A program made the translations under genes and the position numbers. The notes below the pieces were generated by a model that was given only the letters and a program-made list of their open reading frames with translations, was not told the DNA's origin and ran no database searches. Shown piece by piece: positions 27,042-37,333 of a stretch of DNA of 64,000 bases. Within the stretch, counting starts at the first letter, position 1; the number at the start of each line of letters is the position of its first letter. This stretch comes from JBMFOH01 sp049969715 [NCBI: bacterium] (GTDB lineage Bacteria; DUMJ01), in the NCBI GenBank assembly GCA_049969715.1, contig JBMFOH010000007.1, forward strand, positions 12,017 through 76,016. The letters run 5' to 3'.

Positions 27042-28055
27042 ATGAGTAATAAATTGTTTAATAGGTCTATTATTATCTGTATATCAATATTATTGACATT
27101 AGCCATTGGGGTTAAAGTTTATAATGAAATAACTACTATAAGTATAAGGGATTGGAACTATCGCTCTCTCCAAAGGATAGATAGAACAAGGAAGATCTTT
27201 TCTTTTATTGTATTTGGAGACAACAAAAACTCAGGGAGAATCTTTAATGAACTTATAGATAGAATAAATAAGGAAGATGTTTTATTCTCTATAGACAACG
27301 GAGACTTAGTTTTTGTAGGAAGAGAAGAAAACTTTGAATTATTCTTAAAACAGGCAAAAAGATTAAACAAGCCCTTACTAACTGTTATGGGGAACCACGA
27401 ACTATTGTTGGATGGGAGAGGAAACTACTATAAGATCTTTGGTCCATTCTACTACTCATTTACAGTAGGGGACTGCTATTTTATCGTATTAGATGATGCT
27501 AATGGGAAGAATCTGGGACCTTGGCAGAAAGAATGGCTGAAAGAAGAACTAGAAAAAAGTCTTAGCTATAAATACAGGTTTATATTTATGCATATACCCC
27601 TGTTTGTCCCAGACAAAAAGTTAAAGAGGAGTGATGCCCTAACAGATTCGAACTCTGCCAAAGAATTAAGTAATCTGTTTGACAGGTATAACGTTACTAT
27701 GGTCTTTGCCTCTCACATCCACGCATACTATAGGGGATTCTGGGGAAAGACACCTTATATCATCACAGGTGGCGCTGGAGCAGAACTAATTGGTGTCAAC
27801 CCAGTTCATGATTTCTATCACTATATAAAGGTATCTGTACTACCTGATGGTATAAAATACGATCTTATCAAACTCAAAAGCCCTCCACTTAGAATGATAG
27901 ACAGATGGCTCTACGATGGATGGATATACATTTATCTATTGCTCGGACTTTACTCTTGGGATATTATACTAATTCTCACCATTCTCTACCTTGCCTCCTA
28001 TATCGTCTTTATAAAGAAGAAGTGGCTCACCTGGAACATAAGAAAGATTAGGTAA
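27042..28055 (+). CDS. Membrane-anchored calcineurin-like metallophosphoesterase
   Basis: A 337-residue protein. An N-terminal helix (9-26) and a C-terminal helix (~300-325) anchor it. The metal-site motifs are FGDNKN (an Asp-first variant where D-x-H is usual), DNGDLV, MGNHE, MHIPLF and FASHIHAYYRG. The fold is that of purple acid phosphatase-like enzymes, probably facing outward. The substrate is unknown. It is divergent from the spermidine synthase-like gene; GGAAGG lies before the ATG. Confidence 0.8.
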   Translation: MSNKLFNRSIIICISILLTLAIGVKVYNEITTISIRDWNYRSLQRIDRTRKIFSFIVFGDNKNSGRIFNELIDRINKEDVLFSIDNGDLVFVGREENFELFLKQAKRLNKPLLTVMGNHELLLDGRGNYYKIFGPFYYSFTVGDCYFIVLDDANGKNLGPWQKEWLKEELEKSLSYKYRFIFMHIPLFVPDKKLKRSDALTDSNSAKELSNLFDRYNVTMVFASHIHAYYRGFWGKTPYIITGGAGAELIGVNPVHDFYHYIKVSVLPDGIKYDLIKLKSPPLRMIDRWLYDGWIYIYLLLGLYSWDIILILTILYLASYIVFIKKKWLTWNIRKIR

Positions 28056-28099
28056 TATATAGTATAATAGTTTAATATTAATAAAAATGGAGGAATGGT

Positions 28100-30193
28100 A
28101 TGTTTCAGAGAATTAGAAAGAGAGATGGAAGGATAGTAGAGTTTGATGCTAGCAAGATAACAAATGCTATCTCTAAAGCGGGGATTGCTACTGGAGAATT
28201 TGGTAGGGATATAGCAGAAAGACTTACCCTGAAGGTCTTGAGTCTGGCACAAGAAACCATAAGAGACGAGATACCTGGAGTGGAAGAGATCCAGGATTGT
28301 GTAGAAGAGATATTATTATCTTCCCCATATCGTAAGACTGCTAAGGCATACATACTCTATAGAGACCAGCATGCAAAGCTTAGGGAGATTACTGCCAAAG
28401 CTAATATAGATCTAGTAGATCAATATCTAGAGAAACTAGATTGGCAGGTAAATGAAAACAGCAATATGACATTTTCTCTACAGGGGCTAAACAACTACAT
28501 CTCCTCAGAGATCAGTAAGATATACTGGCTCAACAAGATATACCCCTCAGAGGTTAAGAATGCTCATATAAATGGAGATTTTCATATACATGATCTAAAT
28601 AGCCTCTCTGTATACTGCGTAGGGTGGGACCTTCAGGACCTATTGATAGAGGGATTCAAGGGTGTTCCAGGTAAAGTAGAGAGTAAACCAGCTAGACACT
28701 TCAGAAGTGCATTGGGTCAGATAGTAAATTTCTTCTATACTCTTCAGGGAGAGGCAGCAGGAGCCCAGGCATTTTCAAGCTTTGATACCCTTTTAGCCCC
28801 GTTTATAAGATCTGATAAGTTAAGTTATAAAGAGGTAAAACAGGCTCTACAAGAGTTTGTATTTAACACAAATGTTTCTACAAGGACTGGTTTTCAAAGT
28901 CCATTTACTAATATTACTCTAGACCTCACCATACCCAAGTTTATGGAGGACCAACCTGTTATAATCGGAGGAGCACCACAATCTGCCACTTATGGAGAAT
29001 TTCAGGAGGAAATGGATATATTAAACAAAGCATTCCTAGAGGTAATGCTCGAAGGTGACGCCAAAGGAAGGGTATTTACCTTCCCTATTCCTACCTATAG
29101 CATTACCAAAAACTTTGACTGGGATAACCCAAATCTTGATCTTCTTTGGGAGGTTACGGCTAAGTATGGAATTCCATACTTCTCTAACTTTATAAACTCC
29201 GATATGGACCCTGAAGATGTAAGAAGTATGTGCTGTAGACTAAGACTTAACAACCGTGAGCTAAAAAAACGTGGTGGGGGGCTATTCGGTGCAAATCCTT
29301 TAACAGGCTCTATAGGAGTAGTTACTATAAATATGCCGAGGCTTGGCTATCTTTCAAAAAGTGAGAATGAATTTTTAGAAAGATTAGAAAGATTAATGGT
29401 CCTAGCAAAACAGAGTCTTGAAATAAAGAGGAAGGTCCTTGAGAAGTTCACAGATAGAGACCTATATCCCTACTCTAGATTCTATCTAAGATCTGTGAAG
29501 AGCCGTTTTGGAGAGTACTGGAAGAATCATTTCTCTACAATAGGTCTTGTAGGGATGAATGAGGCATTGCTAAATCTTCTAGGTGTAGACATCGGTTCAA
29601 GAGAAGGGAAGGAATTTACATTAAAGGTTCTAAACTTTATGAGAGAAAAATTACTAGAATTTCAAGAAGAGACAGGAAATATATATAATCTTGAGGCTAC
29701 CCCAGCAGAAGGAACATCGTATAGGCTTGCTAGGATAGATAAAGAAAAGTATCCAGATATTATATGCGCAAATGAAGAAGAGTACAGAGAAATACTAGCT
29801 GAACCATTCTATACAAATTCCACCCAACTTCCTGTAAACTATACAGATGATATCTTCTCTGCCCTAGATCTCCAAGATGATATCCAGACCATGTATACTG
29901 GAGGCACAGTGCTCCACATCTTCGTAGGAGAAAGGATACAGGATACTGAAAGCACAAAGACTCTAATAAGAAAGATATGTGAGAACTATAGACTTCCATA
30001 TATAACGATAACCCCAACGTTTAGCATCTGCCCAAGTCATGGCTATATGGCTGGGGAACACTATGAATGCCCCAAATGTGGAGTCCGTACAGAAGTATAT
30101 TCTAGGGTAGTTGGATACCTACGTCCAGTAAGCCAATGGAATAAGGGTAAGCAGGAAGAGTTTAAGTTGAGAAGGACATTTAAGACTAAGTAA
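28100..30193 (+). CDS. nrdD: Anaerobic (class III) ribonucleoside-triphosphate reductase
   Basis: A 697-residue enzyme that makes dNTPs without oxygen by means of a glycyl radical. Residues ~3-90 form an ATP-cone (IRKRDGRIVEFDASKITNAI). The catalytic core includes DFHIHDLNSLSVYCVGWDL and the Cys region MCCRLRLNNRELKKRGGG. The C terminus has the zinc-site CPKCG and the glycyl radical loop SRVVGYLRPVSQWNKGK. An excellent TGGAGG site precedes the ATG. It starts the operon nrdD-dcd-nrdG-arsC-pyrR. Confidence 0.95.
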   Translation: MFQRIRKRDGRIVEFDASKITNAISKAGIATGEFGRDIAERLTLKVLSLAQETIRDEIPGVEEIQDCVEEILLSSPYRKTAKAYILYRDQHAKLREITAKANIDLVDQYLEKLDWQVNENSNMTFSLQGLNNYISSEISKIYWLNKIYPSEVKNAHINGDFHIHDLNSLSVYCVGWDLQDLLIEGFKGVPGKVESKPARHFRSALGQIVNFFYTLQGEAAGAQAFSSFDTLLAPFIRSDKLSYKEVKQALQEFVFNTNVSTRTGFQSPFTNITLDLTIPKFMEDQPVIIGGAPQSATYGEFQEEMDILNKAFLEVMLEGDAKGRVFTFPIPTYSITKNFDWDNPNLDLLWEVTAKYGIPYFSNFINSDMDPEDVRSMCCRLRLNNRELKKRGGGLFGANPLTGSIGVVTINMPRLGYLSKSENEFLERLERLMVLAKQSLEIKRKVLEKFTDRDLYPYSRFYLRSVKSRFGEYWKNHFSTIGLVGMNEALLNLLGVDIGSREGKEFTLKVLNFMREKLLEFQEETGNIYNLEATPAEGTSYRLARIDKEKYPDIICANEEEYREILAEPFYTNSTQLPVNYTDDIFSALDLQDDIQTMYTGGTVLHIFVGERIQDTESTKTLIRKICENYRLPYITITPTFSICPSHGYMAGEHYECPKCGVRTEVYSRVVGYLRPVSQWNKGKQEEFKLRRTFKTK

Positions 30194-30202
30194 GGAGGAA
30201 TT

Positions 30203-30757
30203 ATGGGAGTAAAACCAGACAGATGGATAAAAAGAATGGCAAAGGAATATGGGATGATAGAACCATTCTCAGAAAATCTAGTCTCTAAAGGCAAAATCTC
30301 CTATGGAATTTCCTCTTATGGCTACGATGTAAGGGTGGATAATAAATTTAAGATCTTCACAAATATAAACAGTACTATCGTTGACCCGAAGAATTTCGAC
30401 AGTAAATCCTTCGTTGATATAGAATCAGATGTATGTATAATTCCTCCTAACTCCTTTGTCCTAGCCAAATCTGTAGAATACTTCAGAATTCCAAGGAACG
30501 TCATCGTTATATGTATTGGAAAATCTACCTATGCTCGATGTGGCATCATTGTCAATGTAACCCCTCTAGAACCAATGTGGGAAGGCTATATTACGTTAGA
30601 GATCTCTAATACTACCCCTCTCCCAGCAAAGATCTATGCCTATGAAGGAATAGCTCAGCTTCTCTTTTTTGAAGCTGACGAGCCCTGTGAGGTTTCCTAT
30701 GCTGAGAGAAACGGTAAATACAATAAACAAGAAGACCTTACATTACCGAGGGTATAG
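30203..30757 (+). CDS. dcd: dCTP deaminase
   Basis: A 184-residue trimeric dUTPase-fold protein converting dCTP to dUTP for thymidylate synthesis. [16 protein letters not shown], the substrate loop [23 protein letters not shown] with its catalytic Glu, and [26 protein letters not shown] are all diagnostic. It may be bifunctional (deaminase/dUTPase) as in some archaea, which cannot be settled here. It lies 9 bases after nrdD and its stop overlaps the nrdG start. Confidence 0.93.
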   Translation: MGVKPDRWIKRMAKEYGMIEPFSENLVSKGKISYGISSYGYDVRVDNKFKIFTNINSTIVDPKNFDSKSFVDIESDVCIIPPNSFVLAKSVEYFRIPRNVIVICIGKSTYARCGIIVNVTPLEPMWEGYITLEISNTTPLPAKIYAYEGIAQLLFFEADEPCEVSYAERNGKYNKQEDLTLPRV

Positions 30758-31446
30758 TGGTTATAGGGGGACTCCAGAAATTCTCACTGATAGACTATCC
30801 TAAAAAGGTCTCAGCTGTTGTATTTACATTTGGTTGTAACTTTAGATGTCATTATTGTCACAATCCAGAGCTTGTAGAGCCAACCCTATTAAATGGCATA
30901 TTAGACGAAGAATTTATTTTAGATTTTTTAAAAACTAGAATAAATAAACTAGACGGAGTAACAGTAACCGGAGGAGAACCAACTCTCCATAGAGACCTTC
31001 CTAAATTTCTGTCAAAGATAAAAGAATTAGGATTCCTAGTGAAACTGGATACAAACGGAAGTATCCCAGAGATGCTGAAGGAACTAATAAAGGATAATCT
31101 TTTGGATTATATAGCAATGGACATAAAGGCTCCTAAAGAAAAGTATAGAGATATCATCGATGCAGATTTAGACCTTGCTAAGATAGGAGAAAGTATAAAC
31201 CTCATTATGAGTTCTAGGATAGACTATGAGTTTAGGACTACTGTAGTTAGGTCCTTACTCCTGCCAGAAGATATCCTTAGTATAGCCAAGATGATAGAAG
31301 GGTCTAGGCTATTTGTTATCCAGAGATTTATTTCTACAAAGACCTTAGACCCAAATTTTATAAATGAGAAGAGCTATTCGGATGAGGAATTACATAGGAT
31401 ACAACAGGAAGTATTGAAATTAGTCAAAAATTGCATATTAAGATAG
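30757..31446 (+). CDS. nrdG: Anaerobic ribonucleotide reductase activating protein, radical SAM
   Basis: A 229-residue radical SAM enzyme: CNFRCHYCHNPEL carries the CxxxCxxC cluster motif near residue 28, followed by VTVTGGEPTLHRDLP. It generates the glycyl radical on NrdD using SAM. The start is a GTG overlapping the dcd stop (TAGTG), which indicates translational coupling. At 229 residues it is of the longer type also called PflA-like, but the position beside nrdD settles the partner. Confidence 0.9.
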   Translation: MVIGGLQKFSLIDYPKKVSAVVFTFGCNFRCHYCHNPELVEPTLLNGILDEEFILDFLKTRINKLDGVTVTGGEPTLHRDLPKFLSKIKELGFLVKLDTNGSIPEMLKELIKDNLLDYIAMDIKAPKEKYRDIIDADLDLAKIGESINLIMSSRIDYEFRTTVVRSLLLPEDILSIAKMIEGSRLFVIQRFISTKTLDPNFINEKSYSDEELHRIQQEVLKLVKNCILR

Positions 31447-31458
31447 GTGGCGTTTCTA

Positions 31459-32424
<966 letters not shown>

Positions 32425-32430
<6 letters not shown>

Positions 32431-33441
32431 ATTAGGATCTATTAGAATCTTTACCCCTTCCCCTTTTCGCATAATATCTATCCCATTCTTCAATTCTCTA
32501 AGGGGGAGTTTATGAGTAACAAGTTTTTCTACAGGTACATTACCACTTTCTAATATTGCCACCGTCTGGGGGAAACTAAACCAAGAGATATAGGAACCAA
32601 AGACCTTAAGTTCGTATCTAGGAATCAGTATCTGTTTTATCTGAGGAAGAGCATTTTCATTCATCCCAAAGAGTAGAATAGTGCCATTCCTTCTTACTAG
32701 ATTAATAGCAGTCTCGAACTGATTCCCTACTGCATCTATCACTATATCTGCTCCTATCTCCGTTAGAGCTAGTACCTCCTTTTTCACATCAACCTCTTTT
32801 GGATTTAGAACTACACTAGCACCCAGCTCCTTTGCCATCTTTGCCCTAACAGAAGTTGGCTCTATTACTATAATCCTTCCTGATCCCTGTGCCTTAAGCA
32901 TAAGTAAGAATAAAAGCCCCATAGGACCAGCTCCAATAAGGACAACATTATCCCCAACCTGAAGGTTCAGCTTTCTCATTGCGTTTACTATACAGGAGAG
33001 AGGCTCAGCCAAAGCAGCCCTTTCTACTGGTGTCTCTTTTGAAATCTTATAGAGCGCCTTGCTTGGGGCTACATTGTACTGGGCAAATCCACCGTCTATA
33101 TATATACCAAGGGTAGTAAAGTTTTCACACATATTTGGAAGACCTCTCCTACAGTAACGACATACCCCACAGGTAAGGTTCGGATCAATCACTACCCTAT
33201 CTCCTATCTCCAAGTTCTTTACTGCAGGTCCTTTCTCTTGAACTATCCCTACATACTCATGACCTAAAATAACCCCTGGAGTAGCAGGATGCCCTGGTGG
33301 TACCTCTAGAATGTGGACATCAGTTCCACATATACCAGCCAGACCAACCTTTATTAAGACCTCATCTGGTTTTGTAATCCTTGGTTCCGGAACCTCTCTT
33401 ATACTTAGTCTCCCCTCACCTTCAAAGATTCCTGCCAACAT
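32425..33441 (-). CDS. Zinc-dependent medium-chain alcohol/polyol dehydrogenase
   Basis: A 338-residue MDR-family enzyme. Catalytic zinc region: GICGTDVH and LGHEYVG. The structural zinc cysteines are present as CGVCRYCRRGLPNMC. The NAD site is VVLIGAGPMGLLFLLM, followed by IEPTSVRAKMAKELG. Family relatives include sorbitol and threonine dehydrogenases. As the last gene of the iolM/iolN-like operon it probably oxidises or reduces an inositol-pathway intermediate; the exact step is not readable. Confidence 0.85.
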
Positions 33442-33450
33442 ATCTTCCTC

Positions 33451-34569
33451 CTAAAAACCAATCCTAGGTAGGCTATATACCGTCTTCCAACCCTCTGACT
33501 CTGGCTCTCTAAGGTATGGTTCCATCTCTTTAGCTGACCTCAAGGTTACTTCTTCCACAGGTGGAATCTTTCCAGGAGGGAAGACTTCTAGAATCTGGTC
33601 TATCACTAAGGTGAGATATCTCAATATTGCAGCCACAGGTCTCTTTGCCTTTCTTGCATCTCCAGCACTAGCCTTACCTACTACCCCCTCTGGTTGGGCA
33701 GAGATCTCTATAGGAGCATGACCTTCACCCTCAGACCATCTATGAGGTCTATGGTAAGGCTCTACAGATTTATCAAAGTGACCATCAGGTAGATAACTCT
33801 GTCCTTTACCTACAGTATCTTCTGCCAGGCTCATATCTACCATTCCTTCTGGAAACAGAAGAAGGGCTAAGGACGTCTCCGATTCATCTGCATGGACAAA
33901 TGGAGTTTCTACTAGATCTGGCTTCCCCTTTGGATAGAAAAATTCCCTTACCGCCCTATGCCAATCTAAAACCTGGAATATTCCTGGAAGTTGATACCTA
34001 TACATAAACTCATGGAGTGCAGACTCTAGAACCCAAAGTTGCCCATGGTTATTTACATATATCTGTTTACGGAATCCATCATTCCAAAGTCCCAACATAA
34101 CATTGACAAGTATTTCTTTAACTACATCCTGAGGCAACATTATCGTTCCAGGCATTCCTATATGATGGAATGGATGGGCACCATAATTTACAGGAGACCA
34201 TACCAAATTTACAGGTCTCCCTTGTTTTGCAGTATACCTCCTTACTCCTTCTAAAATCTGAGTTACAACAAGCGTATCTAAACCAGAGATAGAATGCCTA
34301 CCATGTTTTTCAGTAGAACCTATCGGCACTAAAACTATATCATTCTTTCTTCTATTCTCTATAACCTGCTGTCTTATAGTAGTTTGAATGTAAGTCCCCG
34401 GTTTCCCCAATTCAGGAGGAGATGGAATTCCATACTCTTTCAGTATTGCATCTATCTCATCTTCACTAGCGTCCCATATCTTCTTTTTTAATCTTCCTAC
34501 CTCTGTATTCTCGAAAACTATTCCTGGATTCTCTGTGGTTAACCAAAAACTGTTCTCCATATTGTTCAC
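33451..34569 (-). CDS. Creatininase-family hydrolase, IolN-like (3-dehydro-scyllo-inosose hydrolase)
   Basis: A 372-residue creatinine amidohydrolase superfamily protein. The metal-site segments are VLVPIGSTEKHGRHSISGLDTLVV and the later QIYVNNHGQLWVLES, with VHADESETS near 230. In Thermotoga maritima the protein IolN of this superfamily opens the ring of 3-dehydro-scyllo-inosose beside IolM. Here the gene lies 7 bases downstream of an IolM-like dehydrogenase, so the same role is inferred. Creatinine breakdown is unlikely given these neighbours. Confidence 0.75.
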   Translation of the reverse strand: MNNMENSFWLTTENPGIVFENTEVGRLKKKIWDASEDEIDAILKEYGIPSPPELGKPGTYIQTTIRQQVIENRRKNDIVLVPIGSTEKHGRHSISGLDTLVVTQILEGVRRYTAKQGRPVNLVWSPVNYGAHPFHHIGMPGTIMLPQDVVKEILVNVMLGLWNDGFRKQIYVNNHGQLWVLESALHEFMYRYQLPGIFQVLDWHRAVREFFYPKGKPDLVETPFVHADESETSLALLLFPEGMVDMSLAEDTVGKGQSYLPDGHFDKSVEPYHRPHRWSEGEGHAPIEISAQPEGVVGKASAGDARKAKRPVAAILRYLTLVIDQILEVFPPGKIPPVEEVTLRSAKEMEPYLREPESEGWKTVYSLPRIGF

Positions 34570-34576
34570 TCCTCTC

Positions 34577-35731
34577 CTACATCCTCACCATAACCTTTCC
34601 ATCTTCCCTATGGGTAGTCTTTTCTATTGCTTTTACCGCATCGCCAAGGGAAAATCTAGAGGTTATGATCTGAGTCATATCTATCCTACCAGACGCCATA
34701 AGTCTTATCACATTTTGAAACGTTCCATAGCCAGAATGTCCTTGAGAGCCAAAGATTTGAGCCGCATGGGTTTGGAAATACTCTAGATAAACTGGAACCC
34801 TATCTGCTGCTCTTCCTATCTGGACGATCTTACTTCCAATAGCAAGAGTCTTTTCCATCTCAGGAATTGTCTTTGTAGGCGCCCCTGCTGCCTCAACAAA
34901 TAGATTTGCTCCGAAACCATCTGTTACCTCTATAATAACCTCTGCAGGATTAACATCTATAGGATTATATACATACTCTGCCCCCATCAATCTTGCGAGT
35001 TCTCGTCTCTTAGCAGAAACCTCAAATGATACTATCTTTGAAGCCCCAGCCGCTTTAGCTAATGCTATAGAAGCCAATCCTATAGGACCAGCACCGAAAA
35101 CTACTACATATCCTCCTGGCTTAAACCCTTCTGCTCTTACAAACATTCCGTTATAGGCGACACTGGTAGGTTCAACTAGTGCACCTGCTTCAAATGCCTT
35201 ATCTCTATCACCATATCTAGTAGCTATCCCATCTATCTTCCAGCAATATTTGGCTCCTATCACTATATATTCAGCAAAAGCTCCATTGATAGTAAAACCA
35301 ATCTCCTCTAAGTTTAAACACTGATTCGGATAGCCATTTCTACATGGTACACATTCTCCGCACCAGATCATCTCCTCGGCAGTGACCATATCTCCTACCT
35401 TTAGGTCTTTTACATCCTTCCCTACCGCTACTACCTCTCCAGAAAATTCATGGCCTATTACAGAGGGGAATTTGGTTAGACCTGGGTACAGGATGTAATT
35501 ATCCTTATCTGTTTCATAAAAGTGGACATCCGAACCGCACACACCACAGGCTTTTACCTTTAATACTACATCCTTAGGTCCTGGGGTTGGATCTGGAACC
35601 TCTTTTACCTCTAATCTAGGGTTCTTCCAGATACTGTTTCCTGTAATTGCCTTGCCAGTAGTCTTTTCAAAATCTGAGACCACATAACCTGGCTTTGGCG
35701 TCCATTCTGCATCAAGTACTAATCCTTTCAT
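34577..35731 (-). CDS. Zinc-dependent dehydrogenase, IolM-like (scyllo-inosose 3-dehydrogenase)
   Basis: A 384-residue MDR dehydrogenase, longer than typical members owing to a 40-residue N-terminal extension (LDAEWTPKPGYVVSDFEKT, then KNPRLEVKEVPDP). The extension and the C-terminal segment IFGSQGHSGYGTFQNVIRLM closely resemble my recollection of Thermotoga maritima IolM. Catalytic zinc residues are in CGVCGSDVHFYET and IGHEFSGEVV; the structural cysteines are in CGECVPCRNGYPNQC. It would oxidise scyllo-inosose. A following creatininase-family gene strengthens the assignment; no IolG-type first dehydrogenase is in the window. Confidence 0.78.
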   Translation of the reverse strand: MKGLVLDAEWTPKPGYVVSDFEKTTGKAITGNSIWKNPRLEVKEVPDPTPGPKDVVLKVKACGVCGSDVHFYETDKDNYILYPGLTKFPSVIGHEFSGEVVAVGKDVKDLKVGDMVTAEEMIWCGECVPCRNGYPNQCLNLEEIGFTINGAFAEYIVIGAKYCWKIDGIATRYGDRDKAFEAGALVEPTSVAYNGMFVRAEGFKPGGYVVVFGAGPIGLASIALAKAAGASKIVSFEVSAKRRELARLMGAEYVYNPIDVNPAEVIIEVTDGFGANLFVEAAGAPTKTIPEMEKTLAIGSKIVQIGRAADRVPVYLEYFQTHAAQIFGSQGHSGYGTFQNVIRLMASGRIDMTQIITSRFSLGDAVKAIEKTTHREDGKVMVRM

Positions 35732-35732
35732 C

Positions 35733-36389
35733 CTAAAACACCTCCTGTTTTAATCTGTTTATAACCTCTTCTATCCTTTTAGGTATCCACACATACAACT
35801 CATCCCAACTCAAAAATAGCTCCTTGGTAAATCTAAATTCCTTTCTAAAATTAAATGTAGGGATAAATGCATATCTAGAAAGATAATTCAAAACCAATTC
35901 ATCCTTATCGAGTGTCTTCTCTAGCCTTCCTTTAAATATATCGGTTACGAGTAATCCACCAATCCCCGCATGTATGGAACAAGAGGGTATGAATCTCTCT
36001 CTAGGCTCAAACCAACTGGGAGTTGGAGCAAAGGCATGCTTTCCTGGCTGCGAATAGATAACTGGATGACCATTTCTCATCTCTACATTATCCATCAAAT
36101 GATAACCACCATGCCAGCTAGCCTCTACCCTCCTGATATTGTTATCCTCTCCTACATATACCCAACTATGTTCTAACTCGTAGAGATGTTCAATATCCCA
36201 ATCCCAATATATAGCATATTCTATAGCATATACCTCTTTTTCATCGAGTATTATTTCTCTTGGAAATGAAGAAGACTTACTGTTCCTGCTGAAGATAGTA
36301 TACCCAACCTTTATGGGAAGAAAAGGCTCTTTCTCATCAAACATTATTATAGGAGCATATTTTAAACAAAGTTCAATCTCATTATCCAT
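35733..36389 (-). CDS. Uncharacterised protein, first gene of the iolM/iolN-type operon
   Basis: 218 residues from the ATG at 36387-36389, which follows AAAGAGGTT; a longer frame to 36506 runs into a repeat element and has no binding site. No signal peptide. Conspicuous segments are YAPIIMFDEKEPFLPIKVGY, EYAIYWDWDIEHLYELEHSW, EASWHGGYHLMDN and SCSIHAGIGG, rich in Trp, Asp, Glu and His, so a metal-dependent enzyme or a sugar-binding fold is plausible. I do not recognise the family. It ends 1 base before the iolM-like gene, so a role in the same polyol pathway is inferred. Confidence 0.7.
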   Translation of the reverse strand: MDNEIELCLKYAPIIMFDEKEPFLPIKVGYTIFSRNSKSSSFPREIILDEKEVYAIEYAIYWDWDIEHLYELEHSWVYVGEDNNIRRVEASWHGGYHLMDNVEMRNGHPVIYSQPGKHAFAPTPSWFEPRERFIPSCSIHAGIGGLLVTDIFKGRLEKTLDKDELVLNYLSRYAFIPTFNFRKEFRFTKELFLSWDELYVWIPKRIEEVINRLKQEVF

Positions 36390-36467
36390 TTTAACCTCTT
36401 TAAGAAAATGTTTTCTAGAAGAATTATAAAACATCACGGTCCATATGTCAATAATCTGATCTTCTAT

Positions 36468-36543
36468 AACTGTTGCATAAATGGTGGATGAAGTTGCAAT
36501 TTTCATAATATTAAATTAACTCATCAACAAAAATCGCAACAGT
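36468..36543 (+). repeat. 76-bp imperfect palindromic repeat, copy 1 (MITE-like)
   Basis: The element begins AACTGTTGC and ends GCAACAGT, which are terminal inverted repeats. Inside, AGTT-gc-AATTT and AAATT-AACT form a nested dyad. The reverse complement of 52330-52405 matches over all 76 positions with 9 differences by my count, 4 of them single transitions in the first 60 bases. It lies between divergent genes, about 80 bases upstream of the 36389 start. No transposase is adjacent. Confidence 0.75.
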
Positions 36544-36560
36544 CATGTTTCACCAAACTA

Positions 36561-36588
36561 TTGACATTTTTATTTTATTTAATATAAT
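36561..36588 (+). promoter_or_regulatory. Consensus promoter for the HTH regulator gene
   Basis: TTGACA (36561-36566), a 16-base spacer and TATAAT (36583-36588) match the sigma70-type consensus exactly in both hexamers. Transcription would start near 36595, giving a leader of about 25 bases with GGGAGG before the ATG at 36621. It lies 17 bases from the end of the palindromic repeat. Confidence 0.78.
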
Positions 36589-36620
36589 TTATATAGAATT
36601 TTGGTTTTTTGGGAGGATAT

Positions 36621-37331
36621 ATGAGTATAACTAAAAGGAGAATAGACTTTTTGAAGACCTTAGCCAAGCTCTGTAAGGAACAAGAGTGTCCTGTACATTA
36701 TTCTCTCGTAGCAGAAAAACTTGGGGTAAGTAAATGGACCGCCTATGACCTCCTTACAGCATTAAAGGAGGAGGGGTACGTAGAAGTCTTGTATATTCTT
36801 AATGAAAAGAGTGGAGGAAGAAGTTCTATAGCCTTTAAGCTTACACCTAAAGGAGAAGATGTAATTTCAGAGGGACATAGAGAGGATATAGAGAGAACTA
36901 GAAGAGAGATCAGAGAGAAGATAGAATCATCTAAAAAACTCTCTATAAATGAAGTCCTTCAGGCAGGACTCAAAGAGATCTCTGAAGCGAAGTCTCCAAT
37001 CCTTAAGGCATTAGATATAAGTATAGTGCTTTATATCCTGAGCCAGAAGATAGCTATAAATTGGGATAGTATAAGTTCAGTGTATAATACGCTTTCCAAG
37101 AACATAGACCCTCAGAGTGGACTCTTGGGACTTACTGCCCTTCTTACAGGGCTCATCCTGGCAAAGGCTGGCCTTACAAGGTATGGAGGCACCTTGAGTA
37201 TAAAATTAGAACCTCTACTTAGCAGATATAAAGAGATCCTACAGGGGCTTTCTTTTAAAGAGAAAGAGACATTACTCTCTATTACTAGAGAGATCTATAG
37301 AGAAAAACTTATTATCGGAAAGGAGGAGTGA
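36621..37331 (+). CDS. Winged-helix transcriptional regulator
   Basis: 236 residues from the ATG at 36621, placed by GGGAGG 4 bases upstream. Residues ~20-75 form a winged helix (VHYSLVAEKLGVSKWTAYDLLTALKEEGYVEV, then GGRSSIAFKLTPKG). The remaining 150 residues are helical (EVLQAGLKEISEAKSPILKAL and LGLTALLTGLILAKAGL) and may bind a ligand or the membrane. It ends 2 bases before the radical SAM gene and probably regulates this three-gene operon. Confidence 0.75.
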   Translation: MSITKRRIDFLKTLAKLCKEQECPVHYSLVAEKLGVSKWTAYDLLTALKEEGYVEVLYILNEKSGGRSSIAFKLTPKGEDVISEGHREDIERTRREIREKIESSKKLSINEVLQAGLKEISEAKSPILKALDISIVLYILSQKIAINWDSISSVYNTLSKNIDPQSGLLGLTALLTGLILAKAGLTRYGGTLSIKLEPLLSRYKEILQGLSFKEKETLLSITREIYREKLIIGKEE

Positions 37332-37333
37332 GT

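Noticed and set aside
35733-36506. Longer N terminus for the unknown iol-operon protein.
   Set aside because: The extra 39 codons lie partly in the palindromic repeat and lack a ribosome binding site; the ATG at 36389 has one.
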